DNA from: Agapetus fuscipes
Taxonomy: Eukaryota > Arthropoda > Insecta > Trichoptera > Glossosomatidae
Length of the DNA: 64,000 bases
Assembly (NCBI GenBank): GCA_951799405.1
Contig: OX637344.1
Coordinates: 4,898,001-4,962,000 of the forward strand
Reading direction: 5' to 3'
Below the pieces are notes generated by a model. It worked only from the letters and a program-made list of their open reading frames with translations, made no database searches and was not told where the DNA came from. A program made the position numbers and the translations under genes. Positions 11,707 to 22,184 of the stretch are shown here, one piece after another. Within the stretch, counting starts at the first letter, position 1. Each line of letters begins with the position of its first letter.

Positions 11707-12062
11707 TATCAAATCCTATAAAAACAAAGACGGTAAATGAGAATTTGTTTCCAAAAATTAGTTAAATATATTGAATAAGGTGTATAGGAATCAAATAAAA
11801 TGTAATTTATCATTTTCGAAACAAATCTTAGATTACTGTATCTGATTCTAAATGACTCATATTTAATGTTAACGAAATTCATTCATATTTCGTACACCTA
11901 CTGAAGTAATAAAAAAAGAAAAATAATTATTTTATTTTCACAGTATTTCAAGATAAAGCTTCAGTAACCTTTATAAAATATGAACTTTTTAACCTTTGAT
12001 AAAGCACGGTTCATTTGCGAGAAAAATACAATGTTTTTATAAATTTTATTTTTACCATTTTT
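11707..12062. other. unassigned AT-rich interval
   Basis: No supported feature. Confidence 0.45.
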
Positions 12063-12470
12063 ATTTTAAAATTTGCTCTTCGATGGGTTGAAAAAATAAT
12101 CATAAACCTTTACCAATGACCGGTCACCAAAGGATCCATCCAGACTTACAGCAACTGGGTCTTGCTTGAGAATTGGCGCTTTGTAGCGACGACGACCGAG
12201 ATCGTAAAAAGATCGATAGCTCAATTGGTAGAATGCTTGCATTCCATGCCGAGGGAAAGGGTTCGATCTCAAGGTTTACTCAGCCTTCACAATAAATGAG
12301 AACCAGCCCCCCCGGGAGCTGGGAAACCCCCACTTCAACTGAAAGTGGTTGGTGTGAGGTCGGCCTCCTTACCCGTAAAAATAAATAGGTCCCGAATCGC
12401 CATATGCGACCCATTCGGGGTTAACGCAGGCAAGAAGTCATACTATATGTGTAGCTTGGTTGCGTTTTTT
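12063..12470 (+). repeat. composite SB-SA SINE (SB headless)
   Basis: SB body (AACCTTTACCAATGACCGGT, AGACTTACAGCAACTGGG) joins SA at about 12205 through AGATCGTAAAAAGATCGATAGC. The SA 3' end (GTGTAGCTTGGTTGCG) stops about 50 bp before the splice acceptor of exon A. Confidence 0.85.
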
Positions 12471-12517
12471 TTAGTTGCGTGGTGTGTGCTATAGCTTGAA
12501 TATATTTTCTTTTTCAG

Positions 12518-12683
12518 GAGCTACAAGTCGGTCTCGTGGTCCCTTACAAATCCTTCGGCGCCAGAGAGTACGTGAAGGCGGTTACTTCTGCTTTGACTGG
12601 TCTCCAGAGAAAGCTCAGTTTCTTGAAGAAGTACGAAGTCAAGGTGCATCACGACATGAAAGAACTGACGCCGAGTCCTATGG
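12518..12683 (+). CDS. Nmdar2: NMDA receptor subunit 2, ATD exon A (alternative N-terminal exon)
   Basis: A 166-bp internal exon encoding 55 residues that start ELQVGLVVPYKSFG and end KELTPSPMG. It is preceded by a polypyrimidine tract and TTTTCAG, and followed by a consensus donor GTAAGT (12684). It leaves one base over (phase 1) and joins in frame to the 46929 exon, giving [15 protein letters not shown]. An in-frame TGA at 12497-12499, with no ATG between, means an upstream exon must supply the start and signal peptide; none is seen in this window. In the family this segment forms the first strand and helix of the amino-terminal domain, the bilobed extracellular module that sets assembly and allosteric modulation of the channel. 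It is homologous to exon B (shared GLV-P, FG-REY, LTPSP). Strong identification through its continuity with the downstream exons; the isoform role is inference. Confidence 0.85.
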
Positions 12684-12785
12684 GTAAGTCCATTTAATCC
12701 CCATTTTATTAAAATTTGAAATGAAATTAATGTTTGGTAAAAAACGCTTAGACGTACGCAAGAAGGCCGGGTTTCAGGCGTAATT

Positions 12786-12900
12786 ACTTACAAATTAAAA
12801 TCTAAACCTCAAATGAACATAAACCATGCTGCTTCTGCCGACCTCCACTGAAACAGGAGTGACATTGGCAAAGTTTTCCATTTTTTACAGTACGGGTTCC
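12786..12900 (-). repeat. LT 5'-half fragment
   Basis: Complement of LT from the CAAATTAAAATCTAAACCTC region to TTTTTTACAGTACGGG; truncated at both ends. It lies within the intron after exon A. Confidence 0.7.
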
Positions 12901-13048
12901 AAGGGATATATTAATATATTGAAGAATATAAATTTAAAAATATATATTAGTAACAATATTACTCACAGTACGGGTTCCAAGGAATATAATAATACGAGTA
13001 TATTGAAGAATATAAATTTAAAAATATTTATATTAGTAACAATATTTT
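12888..13048. repeat. two-copy tandem duplication of about 80 bp
   Basis: ACAGTACGGGTTCCAAGG followed by an ATA-rich stretch ending TTAGTAACAATATT occurs at about 12888-12964 and again at about 12967-13048, with a few substitutions. Confidence 0.75.
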
Positions 13049-14401
13049 GGCGTAGTATTTACATATCTATGTATTCTCAAGGTCGATATTTTGGGGTAGC
13101 ATCTTTGTCGGCTGGAGAGGAGTTTATTACTTTTGACGTTTATTGGTAGTCATTATGTTTTACAGTGTGTAGGTAGGCATTTAGCATTCGGAAACTTTAC
13201 ATAACTCAAGTCGAGTCAAAATGAGTTAACGTCAAATATGCTCACGTTATTACTGAAAATGTAATGTAAGAATATTTCCTTTTAGATTATATAATGTGAA
13301 AAATGAATAAGAATGTAACACGCGAGATATATACTATTTCGATGAATTTGTTTAAAAAAGACGTAAAAAAATATGATACTTAAAAAGAATAACGTTTATT
13401 TTTGACAAAAATAAGTTCTAGCTGAACATTTTTTTTTGTATCTGCAAGAGTATTAAAAGCAAATCAAGTTGAAATATTTTTTTTGGTGTGCTTAGTTCCT
13501 TATATAAAAAAAGTGTTGACCGTAACACCTGCTACCTTACATGGGAAAATAAAAAGGTTCTACTAGCAACATGCATTCTTTTCAGATACAACGCGGTTAG
13601 AAGTTGGACAAAATGCATAGTTTAGCTGCGTTATCCAGACCTATCTCAATAAAGTTCACACATTTCAAAATGTCTAAAAGAGTTGTGGTAGGAAGGGCAA
13701 AGGCAAAGTAAGATTTTGTTATTGGTTGCTTAACACCCCAGTTACATAAATGCGTGATGTTAATCCGCCGAAAAAAATAAATTTTGAACATCCGTTCCAA
13801 CTCTATTATCTCAGGCTATCAGTTTAGTATTCCATGTATAAAATATTACGTAAATGCTCTCAATGTCGTAAATAATGTAACAATTCACGGGTTCAATTTA
13901 ATACAAACTTTGGTTAATTATTTCACACAATTTATAATCAGATTTCATTCACATTTGGCTCGATTAAAAAGTGGCTTTTTTACTGTTCAGCTCGATGGCT
14001 CTGATACAAGTAACTCCTCAAAGCATCTCAAACTCTAGCGGGGCTACACCTGTCAATCCAAGATGGCCGCAAGTGAACAGCTGATTAGTCTTCATACAAT
14101 ATTAGCAAAATTCGATAGGTAAGAATAACCGTGGTGATGAGACTTCCAGCCCAGGCATCATTAGTTTGTCAAAGCGTGGGCTCAACGGACGACCAAAATT
14201 TCTAAGAAAAGCACTGTCAGTGTAAAAGAGTTAATTTTTGCACATTCGAGACTAAGCTAGAATATTAAAATTAAGAAAATTCGACCGAACGATCACACCA
14301 TCGAACAAATACAAGTGTAATTATTTAAACACCTTCATACATTTAGAGACACAGACACACATTTGTAATAATTTTAAAAAATCTACAAAAACTTAATGAC
14401 T
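13049..14401. other. intronic interval, mostly unassigned
   Basis: Contains an SA 3' fragment at about 13515-13635 (GTAACACCTGCTACCTTAC...AACATGCATTC...TAGTTTAGCTGCGTT). A partial match at 14160-14215 (TAGTTTGTCAAAGCGTGGG, CTCAACGGACGACCAAAAT) resembles the small snap-back MITE at 60543-60626. Otherwise nothing supported. Confidence 0.45.
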
Positions 14402-14829
14402 AACTAGGGGTGCTGCTGTATTTTCCATACATTTTACTATTTACGAAACTGAGGGAAGTCCACGTAATGTTGTATACTCCGAGTACATAACTCACTAATC
14501 GCATTTCCTATTTCCTGAAAAAGGAGAGTTTCACAAAAGATATAGATACTGGTATTCACTGTCGTATTTTACAGACAAAACATTGTTCAGGCTATCTGTT
14601 TTTGTTTGAGCCTCTTTGTCGTTAAATGAACCCGAAAAAGTTCAAAGTTTCTTCTCAGGGCTGTATCAGATACTCGAGTACGTTTTCGTGTAACCATTAA
14701 CTGGGAATAGTTCCTTGTCACACAATTCGTAACGCTTATATTTCTTTGTCCGGCCCATTTATTAAACAATGGTAACTTGAACAAAAGACTACCTACCGAT
14801 CCGTTTACTCCCGTTAACCCCACGAAGCC
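14402..14829. other. unassigned interval upstream of LINE
   Basis: A weak PM-like trace (GGTGCTGCTGTATTTTCC at about 14408) and otherwise unrecognised sequence. The LINE is 5'-truncated against it. Confidence 0.35.
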
Positions 14830-16056
14830 GTGTCGTTATTCAACAATCATCATATTTCCGATGTACAGTCCGGCTTTATGGCCGGTAGAGGCTGTGTTGA
14901 TCAGATTTTTACTCTACGACAACTTGTTGAAAAACAATTGTCGGTGAGGCGGAAGCTGTTCACGGCCTTTGTAGATCTGGAAAAGGCTTTTGACTCAGTA
15001 GACAGAGGTATGTTATGGGATGTTTTGAAAGCATACGGAGTGAATGGGGCTCTCCTAGGTGCGGTGCATGCAAACTATGAAAATAGTAAGGCATGTGTCC
15101 GTATTGATGGTGAGTATAGTGAGTGGTTTGAAGTTTATAAGGGTGTGAGGCAAGGATGTGTGATGAGTCCATGGCTATTTAACATAGTCATGGACAAGTG
15201 TGTCAGAGATGCTCGACTTAATGATTGTGGATTGATGATAGGAGAGAGCAAAGTGAGTGTTCTACTGTATGCAGATGATGCAGTTCTTGTATCTGATTCA
15301 GCAATAGAATTGCAAACAATGCTCTCTAGATTGAATGAAGCTTTGAAAGGTAACCATTTGAAGTTGAATGCAAGTAAGACGAAAGTATTGATTTTTGAAA
15401 GAGATGATGAAAGTATGAATTATGAATTTAAAATTAATGGAATGATTGTTGATGTCGTAAATGAGTTTGTATACCTGGGAAGTAAGTTTGAAAAAGATGG
15501 AAGAATGACCGGTGAATTTGAAAGAAGAATAATGAAAGGCAGGTGCGTACTGGGTGCTACCGCTAGCATCGCCAGGAACCAGAATCTCTCAAAAAATGTT
15601 AGATTGGCGGTGCACGGTGGTATACTAGTGCCAACCTTGATGTATGGAAGTGAAGCCTGGACGGTGAGTGAAAGGGAAATTAGTAAAGTCCATACAGTAG
15701 AAATGGACTATCTAAGAAGTATGATTGGGAAAAAACGAAGTGACAGAGTGAGGAATGATTTTGTAAGAGAAGAATGTGGTGTAAGGGAAAGTGTAAAAGG
15801 GAAGATTAAAAGAAGTATGTTAAGATGGTTCGGGCATATGGAGAGAATGAGTGATGAAAGATTGACGAAGAAAGTATATGTTGCTAAAATAGATGGATGT
15901 CGTGGTAAAGGAAGACCGAGAAAAGTATGGATGGATCAAATTTCTGAAATAGCGAATGAATGGGATATCCAGAGTCATAATAAAAGGAGGACTTGCATGA
16001 AAAAGGTTATGACTCTGGATGAAATGAAAGAAGTGTGCAAGGACAGGAAGAAGTGA
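14830..16056 (+). CDS. RTE-like LINE reverse transcriptase, 5'-truncated, open frame
   Basis: An open frame of about 400 codons for the C-terminal two thirds of a non-LTR retrotransposon reverse transcriptase, which copies element RNA into DNA at the nicked target. Recognisable LINE sequence starts near 14848 (ISDVQSGFMAGRGCVDQI). The catalytic blocks are intact: FVDLEKAFDSVD (motif A), GVRQGCVMSPWLFNIVMD (motif B) and LLYADDAVL with the YADD active site (motif C). They are followed by the thumb and the C-terminal tail MLRWFGHMERM, RGKGRPRKVWMDQI. The endonuclease domain and the N-terminal RT part are missing, so the copy cannot move on its own, although no stop or frameshift is seen in what remains. 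The GTG at 14830 is only where the open frame begins, not a real start. The clade assignment (RTE-like) rests on the tail motif and is moderate. It lies inside the Nmdar2 intron between exons A and B, in the same orientation. Confidence 0.9.
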   Translation: MSLFNNHHISDVQSGFMAGRGCVDQIFTLRQLVEKQLSVRRKLFTAFVDLEKAFDSVDRGMLWDVLKAYGVNGALLGAVHANYENSKACVRIDGEYSEWFEVYKGVRQGCVMSPWLFNIVMDKCVRDARLNDCGLMIGESKVSVLLYADDAVLVSDSAIELQTMLSRLNEALKGNHLKLNASKTKVLIFERDDESMNYEFKINGMIVDVVNEFVYLGSKFEKDGRMTGEFERRIMKGRCVLGATASIARNQNLSKNVRLAVHGGILVPTLMYGSEAWTVSEREISKVHTVEMDYLRSMIGKKRSDRVRNDFVREECGVRESVKGKIKRSMLRWFGHMERMSDERLTKKVYVAKIDGCRGKGRPRKVWMDQISEIANEWDIQSHNKRRTCMKKVMTLDEMKEVCKDRKK

Positions 16057-16440
16057 CGGCTAATCTGCAATGGTGATTTCTAATGTTGGTGTATTAATTT
16101 GCTACATTTTTTGCATAGGAAATTTCTGACTTTTTTTGTATAGATTTCTTTGTAAGGTTTTGTTCTTTTATATATTTAAATGTAATTTTTTATTCATATT
16201 CCTTGACTTATAGGTTGGTATGAGGCTGACCACCCATACTGTAAAAAATGGTTCACTTTGCCAATGTTACCCCTGTTTCAGGGAAGGTCGGCAAAAGTTG
16301 TGGGGCTTATGTTCATTTGAGGTTTGGATTTTATTTGTAAGTACACATTCAGCATTTGTAAGCGCGAACTACACTTGTTGGTTTATGGGCTTACATCTGA
16401 GAGCTTTAAATGAATATATCCTTGCAACTTAGATTATAGA
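16057..16440 (+). mobile_element. LINE 3' UTR ending in a full LT repeat
   Basis: The UTR after the RT stop starts with GACGGCTAATCTGCAATGG and passes at about 16196 (ATTCCTTGACTTATAGG) into a complete LT that ends with CTTGCAACTTAGATTATAG. The LT part is almost identical to the free-standing LT copy at 20550-20800, which points to recent activity. Confidence 0.9.
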
Positions 16441-17094
16441 TATTATAGATCATACCAAATTGATCTGTGTAGAACTTCCTACATTTTGTGAATATTTTTC
16501 TTATTTGTTTATCAGTTACAGGAAAAATAACACAGTTAGGTTGACAGTTGAAAAAAACAGTAATTATTTGAATTATTCATTGAGAAAAAGAAAACAAAGA
16601 ATAAAGATGATATGCATGCAAAAAAATATGTGAAAAGTAATAGAAATTAAGAACGGTTAAAGTTCACTGAAAATAATGTAATAAATCGTTTAAACATTGC
16701 AATTTTTTAATTACATAAATATATCAAAACCAGGATCATGTGTGTATGACAGTATCTTATTTATTTAAATAATTTCAGAAAAAAATCATAAGGGGGAAGG
16801 CAATTAATCAGCTTATTGTTGTGTGCTCAGAAACACGCACTTACTAATGTAAAAGTAATCAATTTGTATTTTATCGAATTAAAATAAATCAATAGCATCT
16901 GTTGGACCAGGGTCCAAACTAACGTCAATAAAACATGATGCGGCTTGAACTATCAATGATTTTAAAAACGTCAAAACAATTTTTAGGGAAGGTACAAAAG
17001 ATGACAACGTCTATTGGTTCAGGAAATTTCAGTGAAACAGCCAGTTAAAATTTTTGAGCAACAATTCTTGAAAACGTGCTGTTTTCTTGTTATA
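16441..17094. other. intronic interval with SC trace
   Basis: AT-rich. A degenerate reverse-strand SC fragment lies at about 16890-16960 (CATCTGTTGGACCAGGGTCC). Confidence 0.45.
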
Positions 17095-17385
17095 AGTCAA
17101 CATTAAATCCATGAATAAGCCGCTATGTTCAAGCATCCTCTGCGTGCCGTTCCCTTGATGTCGTCCAGCCACCTCAGTTGTGGTCTCCCCAATTCCGGCT
17201 TGGCCATTCTGGATCACCACTGAACGATCCTTTTCGGCTACTTGTCATGGTTCAGCCTAGCCAAGTGACTTACCCAGCGCCACCTTAAGCAGGCCACTCG
17301 CTGTATAACACCAGTGACACCAATGCGTCAATAGATCTCCTAGTGTAAAACCTGGCTCTGAGGCTAATTCCCAGCATCCTTTTTT
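17095..17385 (-). pseudogene. non-LTR RT C-terminal fragment
   Basis: Minus-strand frames read RWVSHLARLNHDK, then GRPQLRWLDDIKGTARRGCL, the conserved C-terminal tail of LINE reverse transcriptases, with a stop and a frameshift. It is related to the fragment at 43368-43560 (RLRWQDDIKRTAGRGWLN). Confidence 0.75.
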
Positions 17386-17456
17386 CGATGGCTATTTGGC
17401 ACGTCCACAGTCTGTTGGAAAACAAAATACATATTTTTCAAAAATTCGAGTAGGTG

Positions 17457-17955
17457 ACCGGTCCGTAGCTCAGTGGTAACACTTCGGACTCTGAATGGAA
17501 GGTTGTGGGTTCTAATCCCGGCGGAGTACAAAAAAAAAATATTTATATTTTCAAATGTGCTCTTCGCTGAGTTGAAAAGTTCATAAACCTTTACCAATGA
17601 CCGTTCACCAAAGGTCCATCCAGCCTTACAGCAACTGGGTCTTGCTTGAGAATTGGCGCTTTGTAGCGACGACGATCAAGCTCGTAAAAAAGTCGATAGC
17701 TCAATTGGTAGAATGCTTGCATTCCATACTGAGAGCAAGGGATCGATCTCAAGGTTTACGCGCAAGAAATGAGAACCAGCCCCCCCGGGAACTGGGAAAC
17801 CCCCACTTCAACTGAAAGTGGTTGGTGTGAGGCCGGCCCACTTACCTGTAAAAATAAATAGGTCCCGAATCGCCACATGTGACTCATTTAAGGGTAACGC
17901 AGGCAAGAAGTTATACTATATGTGTAGCTTAGTTGCGTTGCGTAAGCATTCTTGA
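17457..17955 (+). repeat. composite SB-SA SINE, full length
   Basis: Complete SB head (GGTCCGTAGCTCAGTGGTAA; B box GGGTTCTAATCCCGG), SB body, junction AGCTCGTAAAAAAGTCGATA at about 17682, then SA head, body and 3' end (TGTGTAGCTTAGTTGCG). It is the best-preserved dimer in the window. Confidence 0.9.
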
Positions 17956-18271
17956 ACATCTAAGGGTTAAACGATAGATAAGTATGATTGATACAAATGT
18001 GATAGTGGTCATTATTTTGAGTGTAGAAGTTTCTAATCTGACTGAGAAGAACGCTCTTGAAAGGAAATTCATTGTATCGTTTTCAGGATCTTTTGTTCTA
18101 GAATTTCCATACCATTTAAATTCATAATTATTGGTTGGAGATACGATATTTATTATTTAATGAAATTAATTGTGCATGTTTTGCAGAAAAAAACATAATG
18201 CTAATGCTCTGTTTTTAACTGCTATTCTGCTAGGGGTGGTCAGAACCTTCAACGATTCGTCTGTAATGTGT
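17956..18271. other. unassigned intronic interval
   Basis: No supported feature. Confidence 0.45.
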
Positions 18272-18545
18272 ACCATTCTCCGGTTGATAGCTCAGTTGGT
18301 AGAGTAATTGCATTTCATGCCATGAGCTCGGGTTCGAATCCCACCGAGGGTGTTTATTTCAAACTCCAAAATAAAATACCGGCAAGGCTTACTCAGCCTT
18401 CACAAGAAATGAGTACCAGCCCCCTCGTGAGCTGGAATCCTCCCACTTCAACTGAAGTGGTTGGCGTAAGGCCGGCCCCCTTGCCTGTAAAAATAAATAG
18501 GTTCCACTCGCCACATGCGAAACCCTTCGGGGATAAAAAAAAATT
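18272..18545 (+). repeat. SA SINE, full-length head, truncated 3' end
   Basis: Clean promoter boxes: TGATAGCTCAGTTGGTAGAG and GGGTTCGAATCCCACCGAGG. It ends in AACCCTTCGGGGATAAAAAA. Confidence 0.9.
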
Positions 18546-18997
18546 GCACTAAATCATAAAAATTACACTTTCTTCATGTATTCTCTTCTTTTCTTCTTTC
18601 AGTTAGTTTTATTCTTTATTTAAAAAAAATAAAGAGCGACAAAATATTCAACGTTAAAAGGGAAATTATCTCTGTGTATTCAAAGCACTTCTTTGGCAAG
18701 ATCAATACTTCTTTTTTCCATTAGACTTTATTTAAACGCGTGAAATTGTATAACGGAATTATATTATGACGAATACTTGGTGAGGTTTTCATGCATTATC
18801 CTGTTGGTACAACATGTTCAAACGCAGACAGTGAGGAGTGTACAGACGCGTTACCATTTAGTTGTCTCACGCATGAAAAATAACTGTTGGTGTTATTCAC
18901 ACACACTAAAAACATGGCTCAGCCGCCACCTAACGTGAATTTTCCATGAAAAAAACAATTATCCGTAAATCATCTACGGAACAAACCTGTTGTGGAT
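18546..18997. other. unassigned intronic interval
   Basis: No supported feature. Confidence 0.45.
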
Positions 18998-19395
18998 AAT
19001 CTAATCTAATCTTATCTAATCTAAATTGCAAAGATATGTAACATTGGGAATTCACATAACATGCGTTCTCACAAGTAGACACGAACAAGTTTGCGCTTGA
19101 GCATGCCGTATGTGAACCTACAACATAAAGACCAAATATCAAATGGACATACACCCGCAACTCCTGCCGACCTTCCCTGAAACAGGGGGGACATTGGCAA
19201 AGTGAAAAATTTACTAAAGCATGGGTGGTCAGCCGCATACCAACCTACAAGTCAAGGAAATAACATTTTAGTTATAAACAAATCGAAATACAAAATACAA
19301 AATTCTAATTTAAAATTTGCAAAAACTTGGAAATCTTGAAAAACACTAGCCTTAGCCGCTAGCATTACAGATCAACCGTCATTTCTCCTGTTTGA
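18998..19395 (-). mobile_element. LINE 3'-end fragment with LT, reverse
   Basis: LT runs from 18998 (complement of TTAGATTAGATAAGATTAGA) to about 19258. The adjacent 19300-19395 matches the LINE 3' UTR in reverse (complement of ATGACGGTTGATCTGTAATG). Confidence 0.8.
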
Positions 19396-19499
19396 TTTTT
19401 ATTTTACGGAAAGTAAAGAGTTTTTCGCACTGTAAAACACGATGGAAATATAAACGTGGCATTCAAAAAAGCGTGATCCTTTTTTCAGATTTTACAATT

Positions 19500-19612
19500 T
19501 TGAGGCATGCATAATTCAGCATGTGCAAGCGCAAATTTATGCGTGTCTGCTTACAGGAGTGTATGTAATGTTAACCTTAAATTTTACATATCTTTGCAAC
19601 TAAGATTATAGA
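19500..19612 (+). repeat. LT tail fragment
   Basis: CATGTGCAAGCGCAAATTTA to TTTGCAACTAAGATTATAG; only the 3' third of LT. Confidence 0.7.
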
Positions 19613-19639
19613 TCGATTAAAGAAGAAGTTTTAAATAGT

Positions 19640-19860
19640 CGGTGTTATAGCCGCGGGGATCAAGACAGGTTATTTGGAACCGGATAACGCTGGTTCGAAT
19701 CCCGCGACGATAACTTCGACCCTGGTTCAACAGATGCCGTTGCATGCACACAAGCTTCTGCTTTCGCATGAAGACAACTGGCCAGGTAAAATAGGTTGGT
19801 GGATTGCATTCCTTTCCACAAATCTATTTTTTAAAAATAAAAAAAAAAAAAAATATATAT
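19640..19860 (+). repeat. SC tRNA-like SINE with poly(A) tail
   Basis: Head GGTGTTATAGCCGCGGGG, B box GGTTCGAATCCCGC (about 19692), body GACCCTGGTTCAACAGATG and AACTGGCCAGGTAAAATAGG, and an A-rich tail at 19840-19853. Same family as the copies at 34.1, 36.1, 37.1 and 59.6 kb. Confidence 0.8.
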
Positions 19861-20312
19861 TGTAACGGAATACACTGGTAGATGCTTATTGGTGTGCGTG
19901 TGTTTTGAGAGAATGTTCTGGCCAGACGATTGTAATTGTGAGGTGTGTATGTGGGTAGAAGATGAACTCTTCAAGAAATAAATATGTCCAGAATCGTCTA
20001 TACAAGTGTGGTGGTGGAACTTTCTAGGGACTGCTGGAATGGCCCCTAGATTCTGCTATAAGAAGGGTCACAATCGGCTGGAGCGACCAGTCTTTCAAAG
20101 CACTCACACAGTAGAATAGCTAGTTACTAGGGCGACCAATATGGTGTAAAATAACTGTAATCTGTACAAAATAAATAAGTCTGTTAAAATAAATCTGTTA
20201 AAATAAGTCTGTTAAAATAAATCTATTGTAGGAAAGTCTGTGTAAGTAAACTGTAAGGCTAACTTGTGTTGAACTTGTGTTTTAATTAAGAACCCTCAGA
20301 AGAAACGTAACA
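19861..20312 (+). mobile_element. solo LTR, 452 bp
   Basis: Begins TGTAACGGAATACACTGG and ends AGAAGAAACGTAACA (TG...CA ends, with TGTAACG and CGTAACA inverted). It is flanked by ATATAT on both sides. Inside are a TATA-like TGCTATAAGAAGGG (about 20056), repeated AATAAA signals and a short AAGTCTGTTAAAAT tandem at about 20185-20220. No internal retroelement genes adjoin it, so it is a solo LTR; the orientation is tentative. Confidence 0.75.
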
Positions 20313-20549
20313 ATATATTTCTATGACCATTGTGAAATTTTTGGTTGATTATAAAATCAGGTATTGAGATGTGTAATTTCTGACCAATACCTAATGCATT
20401 AAAATTGTTTATCCAATGCTCATTGAATCAAACAATTTTCAATCTTCTTGTATCATGTAGCTATGGGAACCACTCATATCTTTCCATAAACAATTTTAAT
20501 TATTTTTGTAAATTTTAACAATTTTCGCAAATTCAACTTGCAATGACTT

Positions 20550-20800
20550 ATATTCCTTGACTTATAGGTTGGTATGAGGCTGACCACCCATACTGTAAAA
20601 AATGGTTCACTTTGCCAATGTTACCCCTGTTTCAGGGAAGGTCGGCAAAAGTTGTGGGGCTTATGTTCATTTGAGGTTTGGATTTTATTTGTAAGTACAC
20701 ATTCAGCATTTGTAAGCGCGAACTACACTTGTTGGTTTGTGGGCTTACATCTGAGAGCTTTAAATGAATATATCCTTGCAACTTAGATTATAGATTATTA
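20550..20800 (+). repeat. LT repeat, complete
   Basis: TTCCTTGACTTATAGGTTGG to CTTAGATTATAGATTATTAT, nearly identical to the LT at the 3' end of the 14.8-kb LINE, but without any LINE sequence upstream. Confidence 0.9.
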
Positions 20801-20839
20801 TAGAATGCACTAACACAAATTCTGCGATTCGAGACTGAC

Positions 20840-21020
20840 TTCCGCAATTTTGAGCTGTCTTTGACAACTAACTTCTGTCAGATACAACTCCTAACTGTCC
20901 TAAACAACTTATAGCAGTCTTAGGCAACTTGCAACTGACTGACACAACTTTCAGCCGTCTCAAACAACTCGTAACTTGACTAAACAACTTATTTACTGTT
21001 TTATTGGCAACACTGCAGCT
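20840..21020. repeat. degenerate short-period tandem (ACAACTT...CTGTC)
   Basis: Six or more loosely repeated units containing ACAACTT or ACAACTC and CTGTCT/TGACT spaced by about 25-32 bp. Confidence 0.5.
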
Positions 21021-21165
21021 CGGATCAACACTGGCACGGTAGACACGCTTCATGCGAAGCCTCCTAAAGATAACAATAATACGTAGCTTTGTTGAGAAAA
21101 CAAAAACGTTGGTGTGTTTTTGCAAGTTGAGGTTGAAGCTCTCTCACCAATCCGCGAATCCTTCA

Positions 21166-21195
21166 GGGGGAGTGGGAGGAGGGGAGGGGAGGGGG
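21166..21195 (+). other. potential G-quadruplex motif
   Basis: Five G-runs of three to five bases with 1-4-base loops (GGGGG AGT GGG AGGA GGGG A GGGG A GGGGG). Confidence 0.6.
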
Positions 21196-21239
21196 CGTCC
21201 GGGACGAGGCCGTAACCATGACAACCCTCCACCCCAACC

Positions 21240-21370
21240 ATAAAACACTACGCCAATCGTAACGCTCACAAAAAACGTATAGAATTTCAAACAGCACCTC
21301 CAGTGAGCGTTTAAGTTAACGTGATGTTTTGGTTTACGGTGTGGTTGAGTTTAAACGACTTGGGATACTG
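21240..21370. mobile_element. PM palindromic MITE
   Basis: Core ACCTCCAGTGAGCGTTTAAG with flanking AACGCTCACAAAAAACG and GTTGAGTTTAAACGACTTGG; same layout as other PM copies. Confidence 0.6.
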
Positions 21371-21848
21371 TCCAAATCCTCGCGGATCTGCTTCTCTGTT
21401 CTCGCGTAGGGAAAATGAAAGAGACGGAGAGGTATCATCTCTGCGGAGCGATTATTTGGTGAAAATATAGTTATTAGTTGCCATGGTAACGAATGTATAG
21501 TAATAAAGTTGTTATTATTTTTACAAGCCTCCGTTGAATTTTGTTTTCAGAAAATCAGGCTGGCTTATTTTCACCACAATTTTCTCGTTCCTTCTTCTCT
21601 TCAAATTCTTGTTAACAATATTATCTATTTTAGATAAAACACATTTTTTACGATTTGTAAGCTACATTATGTATTGAGTAATATCTACAGCGAGTAAAAT
21701 AAGTTAACATTACAGATCACCTTCAAAATTTTGGCAAAGTGGTGATACTAGGTATTTAATTATATATTAGTTATTACTTATTTTAAGTGTCTAATAATTG
21801 TTGGAAATGGAAATCTTCCATGCTAAATTTTTCACAATTCAAACACCA
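21371..21848. other. unassigned intronic interval
   Basis: No supported feature. Confidence 0.45.
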
Positions 21849-22130
21849 TTCCTTGACTTATAGGTTGGTATGCGGCTGACCACCCATACTGTGAAAAAAA
21901 TGGTTCACTTTGCCAATGTCACCCCTGTCTCAGGGAAGGACGCCAATGTCACCCCTGTCTCAGGGAAGGACGGCAAGAGTTGCAGGGCTTATGTTCATTT
22001 GAGATGGGTTCTTATAATGTAGGTACACATGCGGCATGTGTTAGCGCGAAATTATACATGTCTGCTTGTGGGGATGCACTTGATATAAATCTTAAATGAT
22101 ATATATCCTTGCAGCTTAGATTAGATTAGA
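21849..22130 (+). repeat. LT repeat with internal 30-bp tandem duplication
   Basis: Complete LT from CCTTGACTTATAGGTTGG to TTAGATTAGATT. The 30-bp block from GCCAATGTCACCCC to AGGGAAGGAC occurs twice in tandem (about 21914-21973). Confidence 0.85.
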
Positions 22131-22184
22131 TTCTGGTCTGTCAAATTGGTGTATTTTTCAAATTGAAATCGAGTGCAAGATTTT

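Noticed and set aside
18283..18352. tRNA-like sequences (GATAGCTCAGTTGGTAGAG with GGTTCGAATCCC) as possible tRNA genes
   Set aside because: The cloverleaf is incomplete, no clear anticodon stem, and each is followed by the same SINE body; there are more than 15 copies.
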